64,000 nt of DNA from Suilimivivens sp009774465 (GTDB lineage: Bacteria; Bacillota; Clostridia; Lachnospirales; Lachnospiraceae). Under the pieces are notes generated by a model that saw only the letters and a list, made by a program, of their open reading frames with translations, was not told the origin of the DNA and ran no database searches. The stretch is taken from contig CANDAE010000011.1 of assembly GCA_947382645.1 (NCBI GenBank), forward strand, positions 1 to 64,000. Direction: 5' to 3'. Below are positions 52,047-61,710 of the stretch, piece after piece (within the stretch, counting starts at the first letter, position 1; the number at the start of each line of letters is the position of its first letter). Both the position numbers and the translations under genes were made by a program.

Positions 52047-54101
52047 ATGAAACGATTATATACAAAACTATTGGCGCTGTGTGTTACAGCCAGTCTGTGC
52101 GTGGGTTCTTTGGCAGGATGCGGGGCCAAGGATGAGGTATCTTCCACACAGGATCAGGGGGAATTGCAGACGGAAGAAGAGCAGGGAGAGATGCCTAAGG
52201 AGCAGGAAATTATTACATTTTCCCTGCCGGATGGTCCGGAGGAAGCAGAGATTTATTTAGAGCCGATTCCGGATATCCCTGATGATTTTATAAGGGGAAT
52301 GGACGCTTCCTCCGTACTTGTAAATGAAAAAAGCGGTGCAGTTTATTATAATTATGAAGGAGAAGTGCAGGATGTATTTATGACGCTGGCACAATCCGGA
52401 GTGAATTACATCCGCCTGCGGGTATGGAATGATCCCTATGATGAAAATGGTAACGGATATGGCGGCGGCAATAATGATGTTGCAACAGCCATTGAACTTG
52501 GAAAACGGGCAAGTAAGTATGGCATGAAGGTATGCATTGATTTTCATTATTCCGATTTTTGGGCTGATCCGAAGAGACAACATGCACCCAAGGCATGGGA
52601 AGGAATGAGCGCTGATGAAAAGAGCAATGCCCTTTATGAATTTACGAAAGAAAGCCTTTCGGAAATTCTTGATGCCGGTGTAAATGTGGGAATGGTTCAG
52701 ATTGGCAATGAAATTAACAATGGCATGTCGGGAGAAACCCAGACACCGGCAGTGATGAAGCTATTAGATGCGGGCAGCAGGGCAGTGCGTGAGATATCGA
52801 AAGAGTATGGAAAAGAGATTCAGGTTGTGGTACATTATACCAATATAGAAGAAACGGATAAAATTGACAGCATTGCATCTGATTTACAGAATTACGATAT
52901 AGATTATGATATTTTTGCTTTGTCCTATTATCCGTTTTGGGATGGAACAAACGAAAATATGCAGACAGTTGCAAAAAATATTCAGGATAAGTACGATAAG
53001 AAGGTACTGATTGCAGAAACCTCTTATTGTTATACTTCAGAAGATGGAGATGGCAGCGGCAACAGTTTTGACGGTGTGGAAGATTTAGTGGAAGGATATG
53101 CTGCCACGGTGCAAAGCCAGGCATCCATGATCCGGGATATTTGTGCTGCGGCAGAAGAAGTTGGCGTGCTGGGAATATTTTATTGGGAAGGAACATGGAT
53201 TCCGGTAGGACCGGCAGATGAAGATAATTCTCCTTTATGGGAGGAATTTGGAAGCGGCTGGGCAAGCAGCTATGCATCTGACTATGATCCGGAGGATGCA
53301 GGGCTTTATTATGGCGGCTGTTCCTGGGACAATCAGGCAATGTTTGATTTTGAGGGACATCCCCTTGCCTCTTTAAATGTGTTTAAGTATTTAAAATATG
53401 GCGCTGATGCACCCCTTAAAATTGATTCTATTCCTGAAGTTCATGTTGTTTGTGATGTGGGAAGCCAGGTAAAACTTCCAGAGGCAGTTGATGTGATTTA
53501 TAATAACCGTTCCGCTAATGCGCAGGCGGCTGTTACATGGGATGAGGCGCAGCTTGCAGCTATTGATACAAAAAAAGGAGGCAGCTACCAGGTGGCCGGC
53601 TCTCTTGAGGACGGTACAAAAGTAAGCGGTCATGTGGAAGTCAAGATGATTAATTATGTGCAGAACCCAGGTTTTGAAGATGGGGATACCTCCATGTGGA
53701 AAGTTTCCTATGAAGGCAGCAAAAACCCTACTGATTTTCAGGTAAAGGCAGATGATGCATACACAGGAGAAACTGCCTTTCACTTCTGGTCAGGAGATTC
53801 CGATATGGATTTTTCCATTGAGCAGGAGTTTACAGATTTAAAGTCTGGAGTTTACCAGTTGTCGGTTTATTCACAGGGAGGGGACATGTCAGAAGATTCT
53901 CAGCTTGAGTTATATGCAATAACCAGCAGCGGAGAGCAGACTTCTTCCTTTATGGTGACCACCTGGGCAGACTGGAAGAACCCTTCTATTCCTGAAATTA
54001 AAGTTGTAGATGGGAAACTGACCATTGGAGTGCGGATGAAGTGTAATTCAGGGAGCTGGGGAACGGTGGACGATTTTATTTTAAACAGAATTTCCGATTA
54101 A
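52047..54101 (+). CDS. GH53 endo-beta-1,4-galactanase lipoprotein
   Basis: 684 residues. Lipobox SLAGC (Cys near 27) anchors it outside. The catalytic domain, about 75-450, has GMDASSVLVNE, DFHYSDFWADPKRQ, MVQIGNEINNG (acid/base Glu) and VLIAETSYCYTS (nucleophile Glu) of arabinogalactan galactanases. After it come a bacterial Ig-like domain (455-535) and a galactan-binding CBM-like domain (540-680, VQNPGFEDGDTSMWKVSYEG). Degrades type I arabinogalactan, i.e. pectin side chains. No transporter adjacent. Confidence 0.92.
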   Translation: MKRLYTKLLALCVTASLCVGSLAGCGAKDEVSSTQDQGELQTEEEQGEMPKEQEIITFSLPDGPEEAEIYLEPIPDIPDDFIRGMDASSVLVNEKSGAVYYNYEGEVQDVFMTLAQSGVNYIRLRVWNDPYDENGNGYGGGNNDVATAIELGKRASKYGMKVCIDFHYSDFWADPKRQHAPKAWEGMSADEKSNALYEFTKESLSEILDAGVNVGMVQIGNEINNGMSGETQTPAVMKLLDAGSRAVREISKEYGKEIQVVVHYTNIEETDKIDSIASDLQNYDIDYDIFALSYYPFWDGTNENMQTVAKNIQDKYDKKVLIAETSYCYTSEDGDGSGNSFDGVEDLVEGYAATVQSQASMIRDICAAAEEVGVLGIFYWEGTWIPVGPADEDNSPLWEEFGSGWASSYASDYDPEDAGLYYGGCSWDNQAMFDFEGHPLASLNVFKYLKYGADAPLKIDSIPEVHVVCDVGSQVKLPEAVDVIYNNRSANAQAAVTWDEAQLAAIDTKKGGSYQVAGSLEDGTKVSGHVEVKMINYVQNPGFEDGDTSMWKVSYEGSKNPTDFQVKADDAYTGETAFHFWSGDSDMDFSIEQEFTDLKSGVYQLSVYSQGGDMSEDSQLELYAITSSGEQTSSFMVTTWADWKNPSIPEIKVVDGKLTIGVRMKCNSGSWGTVDDFILNRISD

Positions 54102-54163
54102 GTACAGCAGAACCTGTTGGAGCAGTACCGCAGGTATCGCTTATGATATGTATGGGGATTGGA

Positions 54164-55111
54164 ATGAGAGAAAGAAAAAAGCGTATTTTTGATATTATAC
54201 AGATTGGCAGGCGGGAGGACTTTATAAGCCGCGCCTTTGATATTTTCATTGTTTTGGTAATACTTGCCAATATTGCAGTCTTATTTATGGAGACCTTTGA
54301 TTCGCTAAAACCCTATGAGGCAGTATTTAAAGGGATTGAAACAGTGACGGTGGCCATATTTTGTGTAGAGTATTTTCTGCGGATTTGGACAGCAGAATTC
54401 CTTTATCCAGACAAAACCAGAGGAAAAGCGATTTTCAGGTTTGTTTTTTCCTTTGACGGGATGGTTGACCTTTTTACGATTCTTCCTTTCTTTTTCCTGT
54501 CGGGATTTGTTGTGTTTCGAATGCTGCGGGTGGTGAGAATATTTCACCTGTTCAGAATCAATGCCTATTATGATTCTTTTCATGTGATCACATCTGTTTT
54601 GTATGAAAAAAGGAATCAGATCATTTCTTCTGTTTTTATTATTTTTGTGCTGATGCTGTCCTCCTCTTTGTGTATGTACAGTGCAGAACATGAAGCGCAG
54701 CCGGAAGTATTTAATAATGCTTTTTCCGGTATCTGGTGGAGCATTTCCACTATTCTTACAGTGGGATATGGCGATATTTATCCGGTTACCGTGTTAGGGC
54801 GGGGAATGGCAATTATCATTTCTCTGTTGGGAGTAGGTGTTGTGGCCATTCCCACAGGTATTATTTCCGCCGGGTTTGTGGAACAGTATACGCAGCTTCA
54901 AAATAAAAACAAAAACTCCGGTGGTACAAGAGGGACAGTGAGCGTTACGGTAGGAGCTTTAGGGCCATTTACGGGAAAAACGGTACAAAATATAGAAAAT
55001 GGGTATCATATTGATGTGATTGCATTTGTGAGAAATGGAGCGGTAGTATTGCCTACGGAAGGAATTGTAATAAAAGAGGGAGATATTTTGCTTTATCAGG
55101 TTGGAAGCTGA
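54164..55111 (+). CDS. Voltage-gated potassium channel type protein
   Basis: 315 residues. Six membrane segments: S1 near 25, an Arg-rich S4 (FRMLRVVRIFHLFRIN), then the pore TVGYGDIYP filter near 205 and S6. A C-terminal TrkA-C-like domain (TVSVTVGALGPFTGKTVQN to the end) likely binds a nucleotide or ion. Start at 54164 with GGGG seven bases before; earlier ATGs have weak sites. Confidence 0.88.
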   Translation: MRERKKRIFDIIQIGRREDFISRAFDIFIVLVILANIAVLFMETFDSLKPYEAVFKGIETVTVAIFCVEYFLRIWTAEFLYPDKTRGKAIFRFVFSFDGMVDLFTILPFFFLSGFVVFRMLRVVRIFHLFRINAYYDSFHVITSVLYEKRNQIISSVFIIFVLMLSSSLCMYSAEHEAQPEVFNNAFSGIWWSISTILTVGYGDIYPVTVLGRGMAIIISLLGVGVVAIPTGIISAGFVEQYTQLQNKNKNSGGTRGTVSVTVGALGPFTGKTVQNIENGYHIDVIAFVRNGAVVLPTEGIVIKEGDILLYQVGS

Positions 55112-55146
55112 TAAAAAGATGAACTTACACGGAAAGGAGCGGAGAA

Positions 55147-55929
55147 ATGGCTGAGAATAGTTCCGGTTATATGGTTGAAATTTGCTGCGGCGGTTATTAT
55201 GATGCACAGCAGGCCTTTGAGGGAGGTGCGCAGCGCATTGAGCTGAACAGTGCTCTGGCATTGGGCGGCTTGACGCCGGCGGCAGCGACCTTACGACTGG
55301 TGAAAGAAAACATGCCTTCCTTAAAAGTAGTTGCAATGGTGCGGCCAAGGGGAGCCGGATTTTGCTATACACAGGAAGAATTTTCTGAGATGGAGGCATC
55401 CTGTATCGAACTGCTTAAAAATGGTGCTGATGGAATTGCCTTTGGATGCCTTAAGGAGAATGGCTTTCCTGATGAGGAAAAAAATAAGCGCATGATAGAC
55501 CTGATTAAAGATGCCGGAAAAGAAGCAGTGTTTCATCGGGCTTTTGACTGTGTGGAGGATCCTTTTTCTGTGATGGAACAACTGATAGATTTGGGGGCAG
55601 ACCGGGTATTGACCAGCGGATTGAAAAACAAGGCAATGGAAGGCGCAGAGCTTTTGCGAACGCTGCAGGAGAGGTATGGAGACAGGATACAGATTCTTGC
55701 AGGCAGTGGTGTGAATGCAGATAATGTATGTGAACTGATAACAAAGACAAAGGTAACTCAGGTGCACAGTTCCTGTAAAGGCTGGAAAGAAGATGCAACT
55801 ACAGTCAGAAATGGGGTATCCTACAGTATGTTTCAGGGAGAGCAAAGATACATGTATGATGTAGTTTCAAAGGAACTGGTAGAAAAGCTTCTTTTGCAGG
55901 TTGCAGCGCTGGGTGACAGAAGAGCGTGA
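55147..55929 (+). CDS. cutC: CutC copper homeostasis family protein
   Basis: 260 residues, TIM-barrel. EICCGGYYDAQQAFEGGAQRIELNSALALGGLTP is the family start and VVAMVRPRGAGFCY follows. Linked to copper handling in bacteria by name, although the enzymatic role is uncertain. AAAGGAG before ATG 55147. Confidence 0.9.
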   Translation: MAENSSGYMVEICCGGYYDAQQAFEGGAQRIELNSALALGGLTPAAATLRLVKENMPSLKVVAMVRPRGAGFCYTQEEFSEMEASCIELLKNGADGIAFGCLKENGFPDEEKNKRMIDLIKDAGKEAVFHRAFDCVEDPFSVMEQLIDLGADRVLTSGLKNKAMEGAELLRTLQERYGDRIQILAGSGVNADNVCELITKTKVTQVHSSCKGWKEDATTVRNGVSYSMFQGEQRYMYDVVSKELVEKLLLQVAALGDRRA

Positions 55930-55990
55930 AAGAAAGTTATACAAAATATAACGTAAATAGATGCAATTAATTTAAGGAGGAAAATAAAAA

Positions 55991-57169
55991 ATGCAGAATG
56001 TAGTTGTGACCGACAGCATTAAGTACGCAGGAGTAAATGACAGAGATATTGACCTGTTTGAGAGTCAATATGTGGTGCCTAATGGGGTATCCTACAATTC
56101 CTATGTAATTCTGGATGAAAAGATTGCTGTTATGGACAGCGTGGACAAGAGGGGAACGAAAGAATGGTTTGAAAATCTGGAAAAGGTTTTGGAGGGAAAA
56201 GAACCGGATTATTTGATTGTGAATCATTTAGAGCCGGACCATTCAGGAAATATCCAGAATTTCCTTGAAAAGTATCCAGAGGCGCAGCTTGTTTCCAATG
56301 CAAGAGCACTTAGCATGATGCCGCAGTTTTTTTCAATTGATTTAAGCGGGCGCAGCGTGGTGGTGAAAGAAGGGGAAGAACTTTCTTTAGGAAAGCATGT
56401 GCTGACCTTTTTGATGGCGCCGATGGTGCATTGGCCGGAAGTAATGGTAACTTATGATAAGACAGAAAAAGTGCTCTTTTCAGCAGATGCTTTTGGAAAG
56501 TTTGGAACGCTGGATACGAAGGAAGACTGGACATGTGAGGCAAGACGTTATTATATGAATATCGTAGGCAAGTATGGCGCTCAGGTGCAGGCACTGCTTA
56601 AAAAGGCATCTGCTTTGGAGATTCAGATGATCTGCCCTTTGCATGGCCCTGTTTTATCAGACAATGAAGGAGAAAAAGGGCTCGCCTATTATCTGGAAAA
56701 ATACCAGACATGGAGCAGCTATACACCGGAAGATGAGGGAATCGTGATTGCCTATGCATCTATTCATGGAAATACAAAGCAGGCTGCTTTGAAGCTGGCT
56801 TCCATGTTGGAAGAAAAGGGTGCAAAAAAGGTGGCATGTTTTGATCTGGCAAGGGATGATATGGCAGAAGCAATAGAAGATGCTTTCCGCTATGATAAAA
56901 TGGTGCTGGCAGCAGCTACCTATGATGCCGGTTTATTCCCCTGTATGGAAAGCTTCCTTGCCCATTTAAAAGCAAAAAATTACCAGAAGCGCACTGTTGG
57001 ACTGATGGAAAACGGAAGCTGGGCGCCTATAGCAGGAAAGCTGATGAAGGAAGGGCTTTCGGGGATGAAAGAAATCACCATATTAGAGCCGGTGGTAACC
57101 ATCAAATCAACCCTGAACCAGCAATCCGAGGAGCAGTTAAGGCAATTGGCTGATGCACTTTTAGCATAA
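55991..57169 (+). CDS. fprA: FprA-type flavodiiron protein
   Basis: 392 residues. The diiron ligands are in VNHLEPDHSG (H-x-E-x-D-H) and APMVHWPEVM, FSADAFG, CPLHGPV; the flavodoxin domain follows (YASIHGNTKQAA, FMN loop). Reduces O2 or NO to protect the anaerobe. Upstream of a Rieske-FAD oxidoreductase by 73 bases. Confidence 0.95.
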   Translation: MQNVVVTDSIKYAGVNDRDIDLFESQYVVPNGVSYNSYVILDEKIAVMDSVDKRGTKEWFENLEKVLEGKEPDYLIVNHLEPDHSGNIQNFLEKYPEAQLVSNARALSMMPQFFSIDLSGRSVVVKEGEELSLGKHVLTFLMAPMVHWPEVMVTYDKTEKVLFSADAFGKFGTLDTKEDWTCEARRYYMNIVGKYGAQVQALLKKASALEIQMICPLHGPVLSDNEGEKGLAYYLEKYQTWSSYTPEDEGIVIAYASIHGNTKQAALKLASMLEEKGAKKVACFDLARDDMAEAIEDAFRYDKMVLAAATYDAGLFPCMESFLAHLKAKNYQKRTVGLMENGSWAPIAGKLMKEGLSGMKEITILEPVVTIKSTLNQQSEEQLRQLADALLA

Positions 57170-57242
57170 GAAAAATCAGAAACATATTTTTCTCTTATCT
57201 GCACACAATACTTTCACAGGATATATTTTGGAGGTATAAAAG

Positions 57243-58553
57243 GTGGAAAAGAGGGAATCTGTCTGGAAGGCGCAGAGTAATCTGCCGCAGTTTGAAAGGC
57301 TTGATGGCAGCAGAAAAACGGATGTATTGATTATTGGCGGCGGAATGGCAGGTCTTTTGTGTGCTTATTTTCTGCAGAAGGCAGGTATAGACTATGTTCT
57401 TGTGGAAGGAAGAAAGATCTGCTGTGGGGTTACTCAAAATACCACTGCAAAAATTTCAGCGGCGCATGGACTGATTTATGATAAGCTTCTGCGTCAGGCA
57501 GGAGAAGAGAGAGCAAAGCTGTATTTGGAGGCCAACTTAAAAGCCATACAAAGTTTTGGGGAACTTTGCAGAGGAATGGATTGTGATTACAAAGAAGTGG
57601 CTTCCTATGTTTATTCATTAGATAATAGAAAAAAATTAGAGGATGAAGCAGATGCGCTTCGGCATCTTGGATGGGATGCCAAAGTGGTGGACACACCGAA
57701 ACTGCCCATGCAGACCAAAGGGGCGGTTTATATGGAGCACCAGGCACAGTTTCATCCTCTTAAATTTGCTGCAAAAATCGCCCAGGGGCTTACTATTTAT
57801 GAAGATACCTTTGTAAAAGAATTTAAGGATCACACAGCGGTGACTGACAGAGGAGATATTACTTACAGGAAAGTAATATTTACCACACATTTCCCTATTG
57901 ATAATAAGCATGGGCTTTATTTCTTAAAAATGTATCAGCATCGTTCTTATGTGATTGCACTGGAAAATGCCAAAGATGTAGAGGGAATCTATATTGATGA
58001 GGATATGAAAGGGCTGTCCTTTCGAAATGATAAGGATTTGCTTTTTTTGGGAGGCGGTTCCCACAGAACAGGAAAGCAGGGCGGCTGCTGGCAGGAGTTA
58101 AAAGAATTTGCACATCAGTATTATCCTGACGCATCAATTAAATATGCATGGGCTGCCCAGGACTGCATGACGCTTGACAATATTCCCTATATTGGGGCAT
58201 ATGGAAAGCATATGCCGGATGGACTTGTGGCGACAGGATTTAATAAATGGGGGATGACTTCTTCTATGCTTGCAGCACAAATTCTGACAGACCAGATTTT
58301 GGAAAAAGAAAATCCCTATGCAGAAGTTTTTAATCCTTCAAGAAGTATGTGGAAGCCACAACTTGCAGTTAACGGACTGGAAGCGGTTGTCAGTCTGCTT
58401 ACACCTTCAAAGCCCAGGTGCCCGCATCTTGGATGTGTTCTGAAATGGAATTCCGCAGAGCGTACTTGGGACTGTCCTTGTCATGGCTCCCGATTTGATG
58501 CAGAGGGAAGGCTTCTTAACAATCCGGCGACTGGAGATTTAAAGAGAAAATAA
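57243..58553 (+). CDS. FAD-dependent oxidoreductase with C-terminal Rieske domain
   Basis: 436 residues. FAD loop VLIIGGGMAGLLCAYFL (28-44), then a DAO-type domain, and at the end CPHLGCVLKWNSAERTWDCPCHGSRFD, the CxH...CxxH ligands of a Rieske [2Fe-2S] cluster. The Rieske part is shorter than in YhfW-like relatives (about 510 residues). GTG start with GGAGG. Electron donor role next to FprA is possible. Confidence 0.85.
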   Translation: MEKRESVWKAQSNLPQFERLDGSRKTDVLIIGGGMAGLLCAYFLQKAGIDYVLVEGRKICCGVTQNTTAKISAAHGLIYDKLLRQAGEERAKLYLEANLKAIQSFGELCRGMDCDYKEVASYVYSLDNRKKLEDEADALRHLGWDAKVVDTPKLPMQTKGAVYMEHQAQFHPLKFAAKIAQGLTIYEDTFVKEFKDHTAVTDRGDITYRKVIFTTHFPIDNKHGLYFLKMYQHRSYVIALENAKDVEGIYIDEDMKGLSFRNDKDLLFLGGGSHRTGKQGGCWQELKEFAHQYYPDASIKYAWAAQDCMTLDNIPYIGAYGKHMPDGLVATGFNKWGMTSSMLAAQILTDQILEKENPYAEVFNPSRSMWKPQLAVNGLEAVVSLLTPSKPRCPHLGCVLKWNSAERTWDCPCHGSRFDAEGRLLNNPATGDLKRK

Positions 58554-58567
58554 AAATGGGAATCATA

Positions 58568-59155
58568 TCAGTTAATGTTCCGGATGACATGGCAGGGGCT
58601 GCCCACTGCCAGTGAGTTTGCCGGTATATCTTTTGTTACAACGCTTCCGGCTCCTATAACAGAACCATCGCCTATTGTTACGCCCGGAAGGACAATCACA
58701 CCCCCGCCCAGCCAACAGCCGCTTCCAATTTTGATAGGTAATGCGTAGGTACGGCAAAAATACTGCCCTGTTTCAGGATACCAGTTTGGTGTAAGCCTTT
58801 CTGACAATTCAACAGGGTGTGTTGCTGTATAAAGCTGCACATTTGATGCAATCAATACATTATCGCCAATTGTTATTTTGTTGCAGTCTACAAATGTGCA
58901 ATTCATATTTACGGATACATTGTTTCCCAGATAAATATTTTTTCCATAATCGCAGATAAATGGAAGTCCCACAGATACATTTGTGCCAATTTCCCCAAAC
59001 AACTGTTTTAAGATATTTATTTTTTCCGCCTGCTGTTCATAGGCAAGGGCGTTATATTTCTGCAATAACTTTCTTGCATAACTTTTCATATCCAAAAAGA
59101 TTTCATCATGGCAGTTGTAATATTCTCCTGCCATACATTTTTCTAATTCAGTCAT
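58568..59155 (-). CDS. Maltose/galactoside O-acetyltransferase (hexapeptide)
   Basis: 195 residues of left-handed beta-helix repeats (IYLGNNVSVNMNCTFVDC, ITIGDNVLIASNVQLY) with the catalytic His in LYTATHPVEL. Family of Maa/LacA, acetylates sugars with acetyl-CoA. Start 59155 by GGAGG; the in-frame extension to 59353 has no ribosome site. Convergent with the oxidoreductase (14 bases between). Confidence 0.9.
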   Translation of the reverse strand: MTELEKCMAGEYYNCHDEIFLDMKSYARKLLQKYNALAYEQQAEKINILKQLFGEIGTNVSVGLPFICDYGKNIYLGNNVSVNMNCTFVDCNKITIGDNVLIASNVQLYTATHPVELSERLTPNWYPETGQYFCRTYALPIKIGSGCWLGGGVIVLPGVTIGDGSVIGAGSVVTKDIPANSLAVGSPCHVIRNIN

Positions 59156-59330
59156 AGTATTACCTCCATGTTCCATAGTAGAAAATAACCTGTTACAAAG
59201 CAAGTAACAGGCTGTTACTTTATATTCTTTTTGCCAGCATTTCAATAACAAAAATAACAGGAATCTGTGTTTTTCCACTGGAATGTTTCTATTGGATAAA
59301 ATACATCTTCCAGCCCTATGGCAAAATGCC

Positions 59331-59618
59331 CTAGCTTGAATTTGCTCTTGCAAAAAAATCAGAAAGCTCCTGTAAATCTTCCATAGGCGGACGGGCAGTT
59401 TGTAAATTAATTTTGTTTTTTAAGGCGTTCTTAAATTCGGAATATCCGTCAAAATTGTTCTTAATGCAGAAGCGAAGGATAGTGGAAGTTGACACTTGAA
59501 TCTCTTTTGCAAGCTCCCTGATAGTCATATACGGAATTTTGTCGATATTTGAAACAATATATTTATAAATACAAATATCGGTTTCATTGTACTTTTGTAT
59601 TTCTTCATAGGAAAACAT
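59331..59618 (-). pseudogene. RpiR/MurR-family regulator, truncated
   Basis: 95 residues: an N-terminal HTH_6 (TIRELAKEIQVSTSTILRFCIKNNFDGYSEFKNALK) and then a stop after LSDFFARANSS. The SIS sugar-phosphate domain is missing; intact proteins have about 250-280 residues. Either a relic or a short DNA-binding form. Lies upstream of the acetyltransferase on the same strand. Confidence 0.7.
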
Positions 59619-59805
59619 ACCCTATTTCCTCCCAAATATGAAATACTTTGATTATATACTGATTTGGTGAGCTTTACAACTTCTGGAGGCTTTTTTGCAT
59701 TTAAGGTAAGAAAACAGGCAGAACAGGTTTTGGCATCTTGCAGATAGAAAAAGGGTATGCTATGTTCAATCATGTAACAGGGCAGGCAATTGTCTGACAT
59801 AAAAA

Positions 59806-59905
59806 GAAGTGAAATACCCCGCAGCAAGCTGCGGTATTTCACCCTCGCGGCAGTCGCCAAGGTCATGCAAGCATGACTTTGGCTCGTTGCTCGCGGGAAT
59901 AAAGG
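59806..59905. repeat. Palindromic repeat element (full copy)
   Basis: Two hairpins in a row: GTGAAATACC...GGTATTTCAC with GCAGC/GCTGC at its top (59809-59842), and GCCAA-GGTCATGC / GCATGACTTTGGC (59856-59883). CTCGCGG occurs as direct repeat around the second hairpin. The 13578-13604 site is a deleted form with the same two ends. Probably a non-autonomous repeat family (MITE or REP-like). 59619-59805 before it shows nothing. Confidence 0.6.
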
Positions 59906-59914
59906 GGTGAGGGA

Positions 59915-60355
59915 TTGAAGATATCGATAAATGTAGAAGAAGATATTAAGGATATAGAAGTGGTGATTTCCTGCAGCAGGCTGACGCCGGAAATAGAAAA
60001 AGTGCTGGCAACTCTCAGGATGATGGAAAGGCAGCTATTGGTTAAAAAGGGGGAGGAGACTTACATTCTTGATGTTTCGAAGGTGATTTATTTAGAATCT
60101 GTGGATAGAAAAACTTTTGTTTATACCAGGGAAGATGTATATGAATCCGGTTTTAAACTGTATGAACTGGAGCAGCAGCTTGATGAATGCGGATTTTTCC
60201 GTGCCAGTAAATCCTGTGTGGCGGCGCTGCGGTATATTAAGTCTTTAAAGACGGATGTGAACAGAAAGATAAAGGTAACTATGGAGAATGGGGAGCAGAT
60301 TATGGTATCCAGGCAATATGCGGAAGAGCTGAGAAAGAAATTGGGGGTAAAATAG
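59915..60355 (+). CDS. LytTR-type DNA-binding regulator
   Basis: 146 residues. LytTR domain from about 45 (YILDVSKVIYLESVDRKTFVYT, FFRASKSCVAALRYIKSL). No receiver domain. TTG start behind GGGGTGAGGG, which begins within the end of the repeat element. In Firmicutes this type pairs with DUF3021 genes, as here (start of next gene at 60356). Likely controls the operon. Confidence 0.88.
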   Translation: MKISINVEEDIKDIEVVISCSRLTPEIEKVLATLRMMERQLLVKKGEETYILDVSKVIYLESVDRKTFVYTREDVYESGFKLYELEQQLDECGFFRASKSCVAALRYIKSLKTDVNRKIKVTMENGEQIMVSRQYAEELRKKLGVK

Positions 60356-60874
60356 ATGGAAGAGAAAAAAACAATATTTGATTATGTGGCAATGACATTT
60401 ACCACATTTGGATTTTCCATTTCATGGCTGAACCTTTTTTGTTTTTTGTTTGGGGAGGAAGCAAAAGAAGTCTCCAGCATGTTTTCATTAGGCAGCAATG
60501 GGCTTAGTACAGCAACAATGGTGCAGTTTTTGGCAGTATCGGCAATTACCACAATAATCAGGTATCTTTTCTTTACGGATGTTTTCATAAAAAAAATGTC
60601 TATTGTGGGAAGGACTGCCTGCATGGTCTTGTCAGAGGTAGCCATGATAGTGGTTTTTGTCTTGTGGTTTGACTGGTTTCCTACAGGTATGTGGCTCCCC
60701 TGGGTTATGTTTATTTTATGCTTTGGGGTTTGCTTTGTGGTGAGTACTGTTGTTACCATGTGGAAGGAAAAGATAGAAAACAGGAAAATGGAAGAGGCTC
60801 TTGTAAAATTAAAGAAACAGGAAGCTGCTTTTAGTGAAGGGGAAGGAGGAAAAGAGCAGAAATGGAATATGTAA
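60356..60874 (+). CDS. DUF3021-family membrane protein
   Basis: 172 residues, four membrane segments and a helical basic tail (KEKIENRKMEEALVKLKKQE). Common partner of LytTR regulators, thought to hold the regulator at the membrane. Directly follows the LytTR stop and overlaps the ATPase gene by 13 bases. Confidence 0.8.
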   Translation: MEEKKTIFDYVAMTFTTFGFSISWLNLFCFLFGEEAKEVSSMFSLGSNGLSTATMVQFLAVSAITTIIRYLFFTDVFIKKMSIVGRTACMVLSEVAMIVVFVLWFDWFPTGMWLPWVMFILCFGVCFVVSTVVTMWKEKIENRKMEEALVKLKKQEAAFSEGEGGKEQKWNM

Positions 60875-61710
60875 TTGAAATGCAGAATGTTGTAAAGAAT
60901 TTTGATCATAAGGAAGTATTAAAGGGAGTTAACTTAAAAGTTTCCTCCGGAGAGATTTTTGGACTACTCGGACCTTCCGGAGCCGGGAAAACTACAATCA
61001 TTAAGATACTGACAGGACAGCTCCGATGTACGGAAGGGGCAAGCAGGACACTTGGAAAAGACACGGGAGCACTTAGCGCTTCCATTTACCGGAAAATGGG
61101 AATGATGATGGATAATCTGGGATTGTATGAAAGATTATCCTGTTATGATAACTTAAAGCTTTTTGCAAAAATTTATGGTGTGCGGCCGGGCAGAATATCA
61201 GAAGTGCTGAAACAGGTGGATCTGCTAGAGGCAGCCAGAGAGCCGGTATCAAAGCTTTCAAAAGGTATGAGGGGAAGGCTGGCGTTAGCCAGAGCGGTAA
61301 TGAATGAGCCGGAGATTCTTTTTCTGGATGAACCCACTAGCGGTCTTGATCCCCAGGCAGCAGCCATGATTCATCAATTAATCAAAAAACAGCAGGAAAG
61401 AGGTGCGGCCATATTTCTGACAACGCATAATATGGAGGAAGCAGCAAAACTGTGTGACCATATTGCCCTTTTAAATGAAGGAAAGATTGTGGAATATGGG
61501 GCGCCTAAGGAAATTTGCTTAAGGTATAATCATCAAAACAGGCTGAAGATCAGGCTCCTGGATGGAAGAAATGTAATGTTGCCAAATGGAAAGCTGTCAG
61601 CGGATGAGGTAAAGGAATATCTGGCTAAGGAAATGGTGGAAACCATTCATTCCACAGAACCTGATTTGGAAACTGTTTTTATGGAACTTACAGGAAGGGG
61701 ACTTGAGTAG
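60862..61710 (+). CDS. ABC transporter ATP-binding protein
   Basis: 282 residues. FGLLGPSGAGKTT (Walker A), LSKGMRGRLALARAV (signature, K for G), LFLDEPTSGLDP (Walker B), LTTHNMEEAA. Downstream permease starts one base after its stop. Confidence 0.92.
   Translation: MEYVIEMQNVVKNFDHKEVLKGVNLKVSSGEIFGLLGPSGAGKTTIIKILTGQLRCTEGASRTLGKDTGALSASIYRKMGMMMDNLGLYERLSCYDNLKLFAKIYGVRPGRISEVLKQVDLLEAAREPVSKLSKGMRGRLALARAVMNEPEILFLDEPTSGLDPQAAAMIHQLIKKQQERGAAIFLTTHNMEEAAKLCDHIALLNEGKIVEYGAPKEICLRYNHQNRLKIRLLDGRNVMLPNGKLSADEVKEYLAKEMVETIHSTEPDLETVFMELTGRGLE

Noticed and set aside
59525..59866. 113-codon minus-strand frame over the RpiR start and repeat element
   Set aside because: Runs through the repeat into another reading of the RpiR gene and has no family features.
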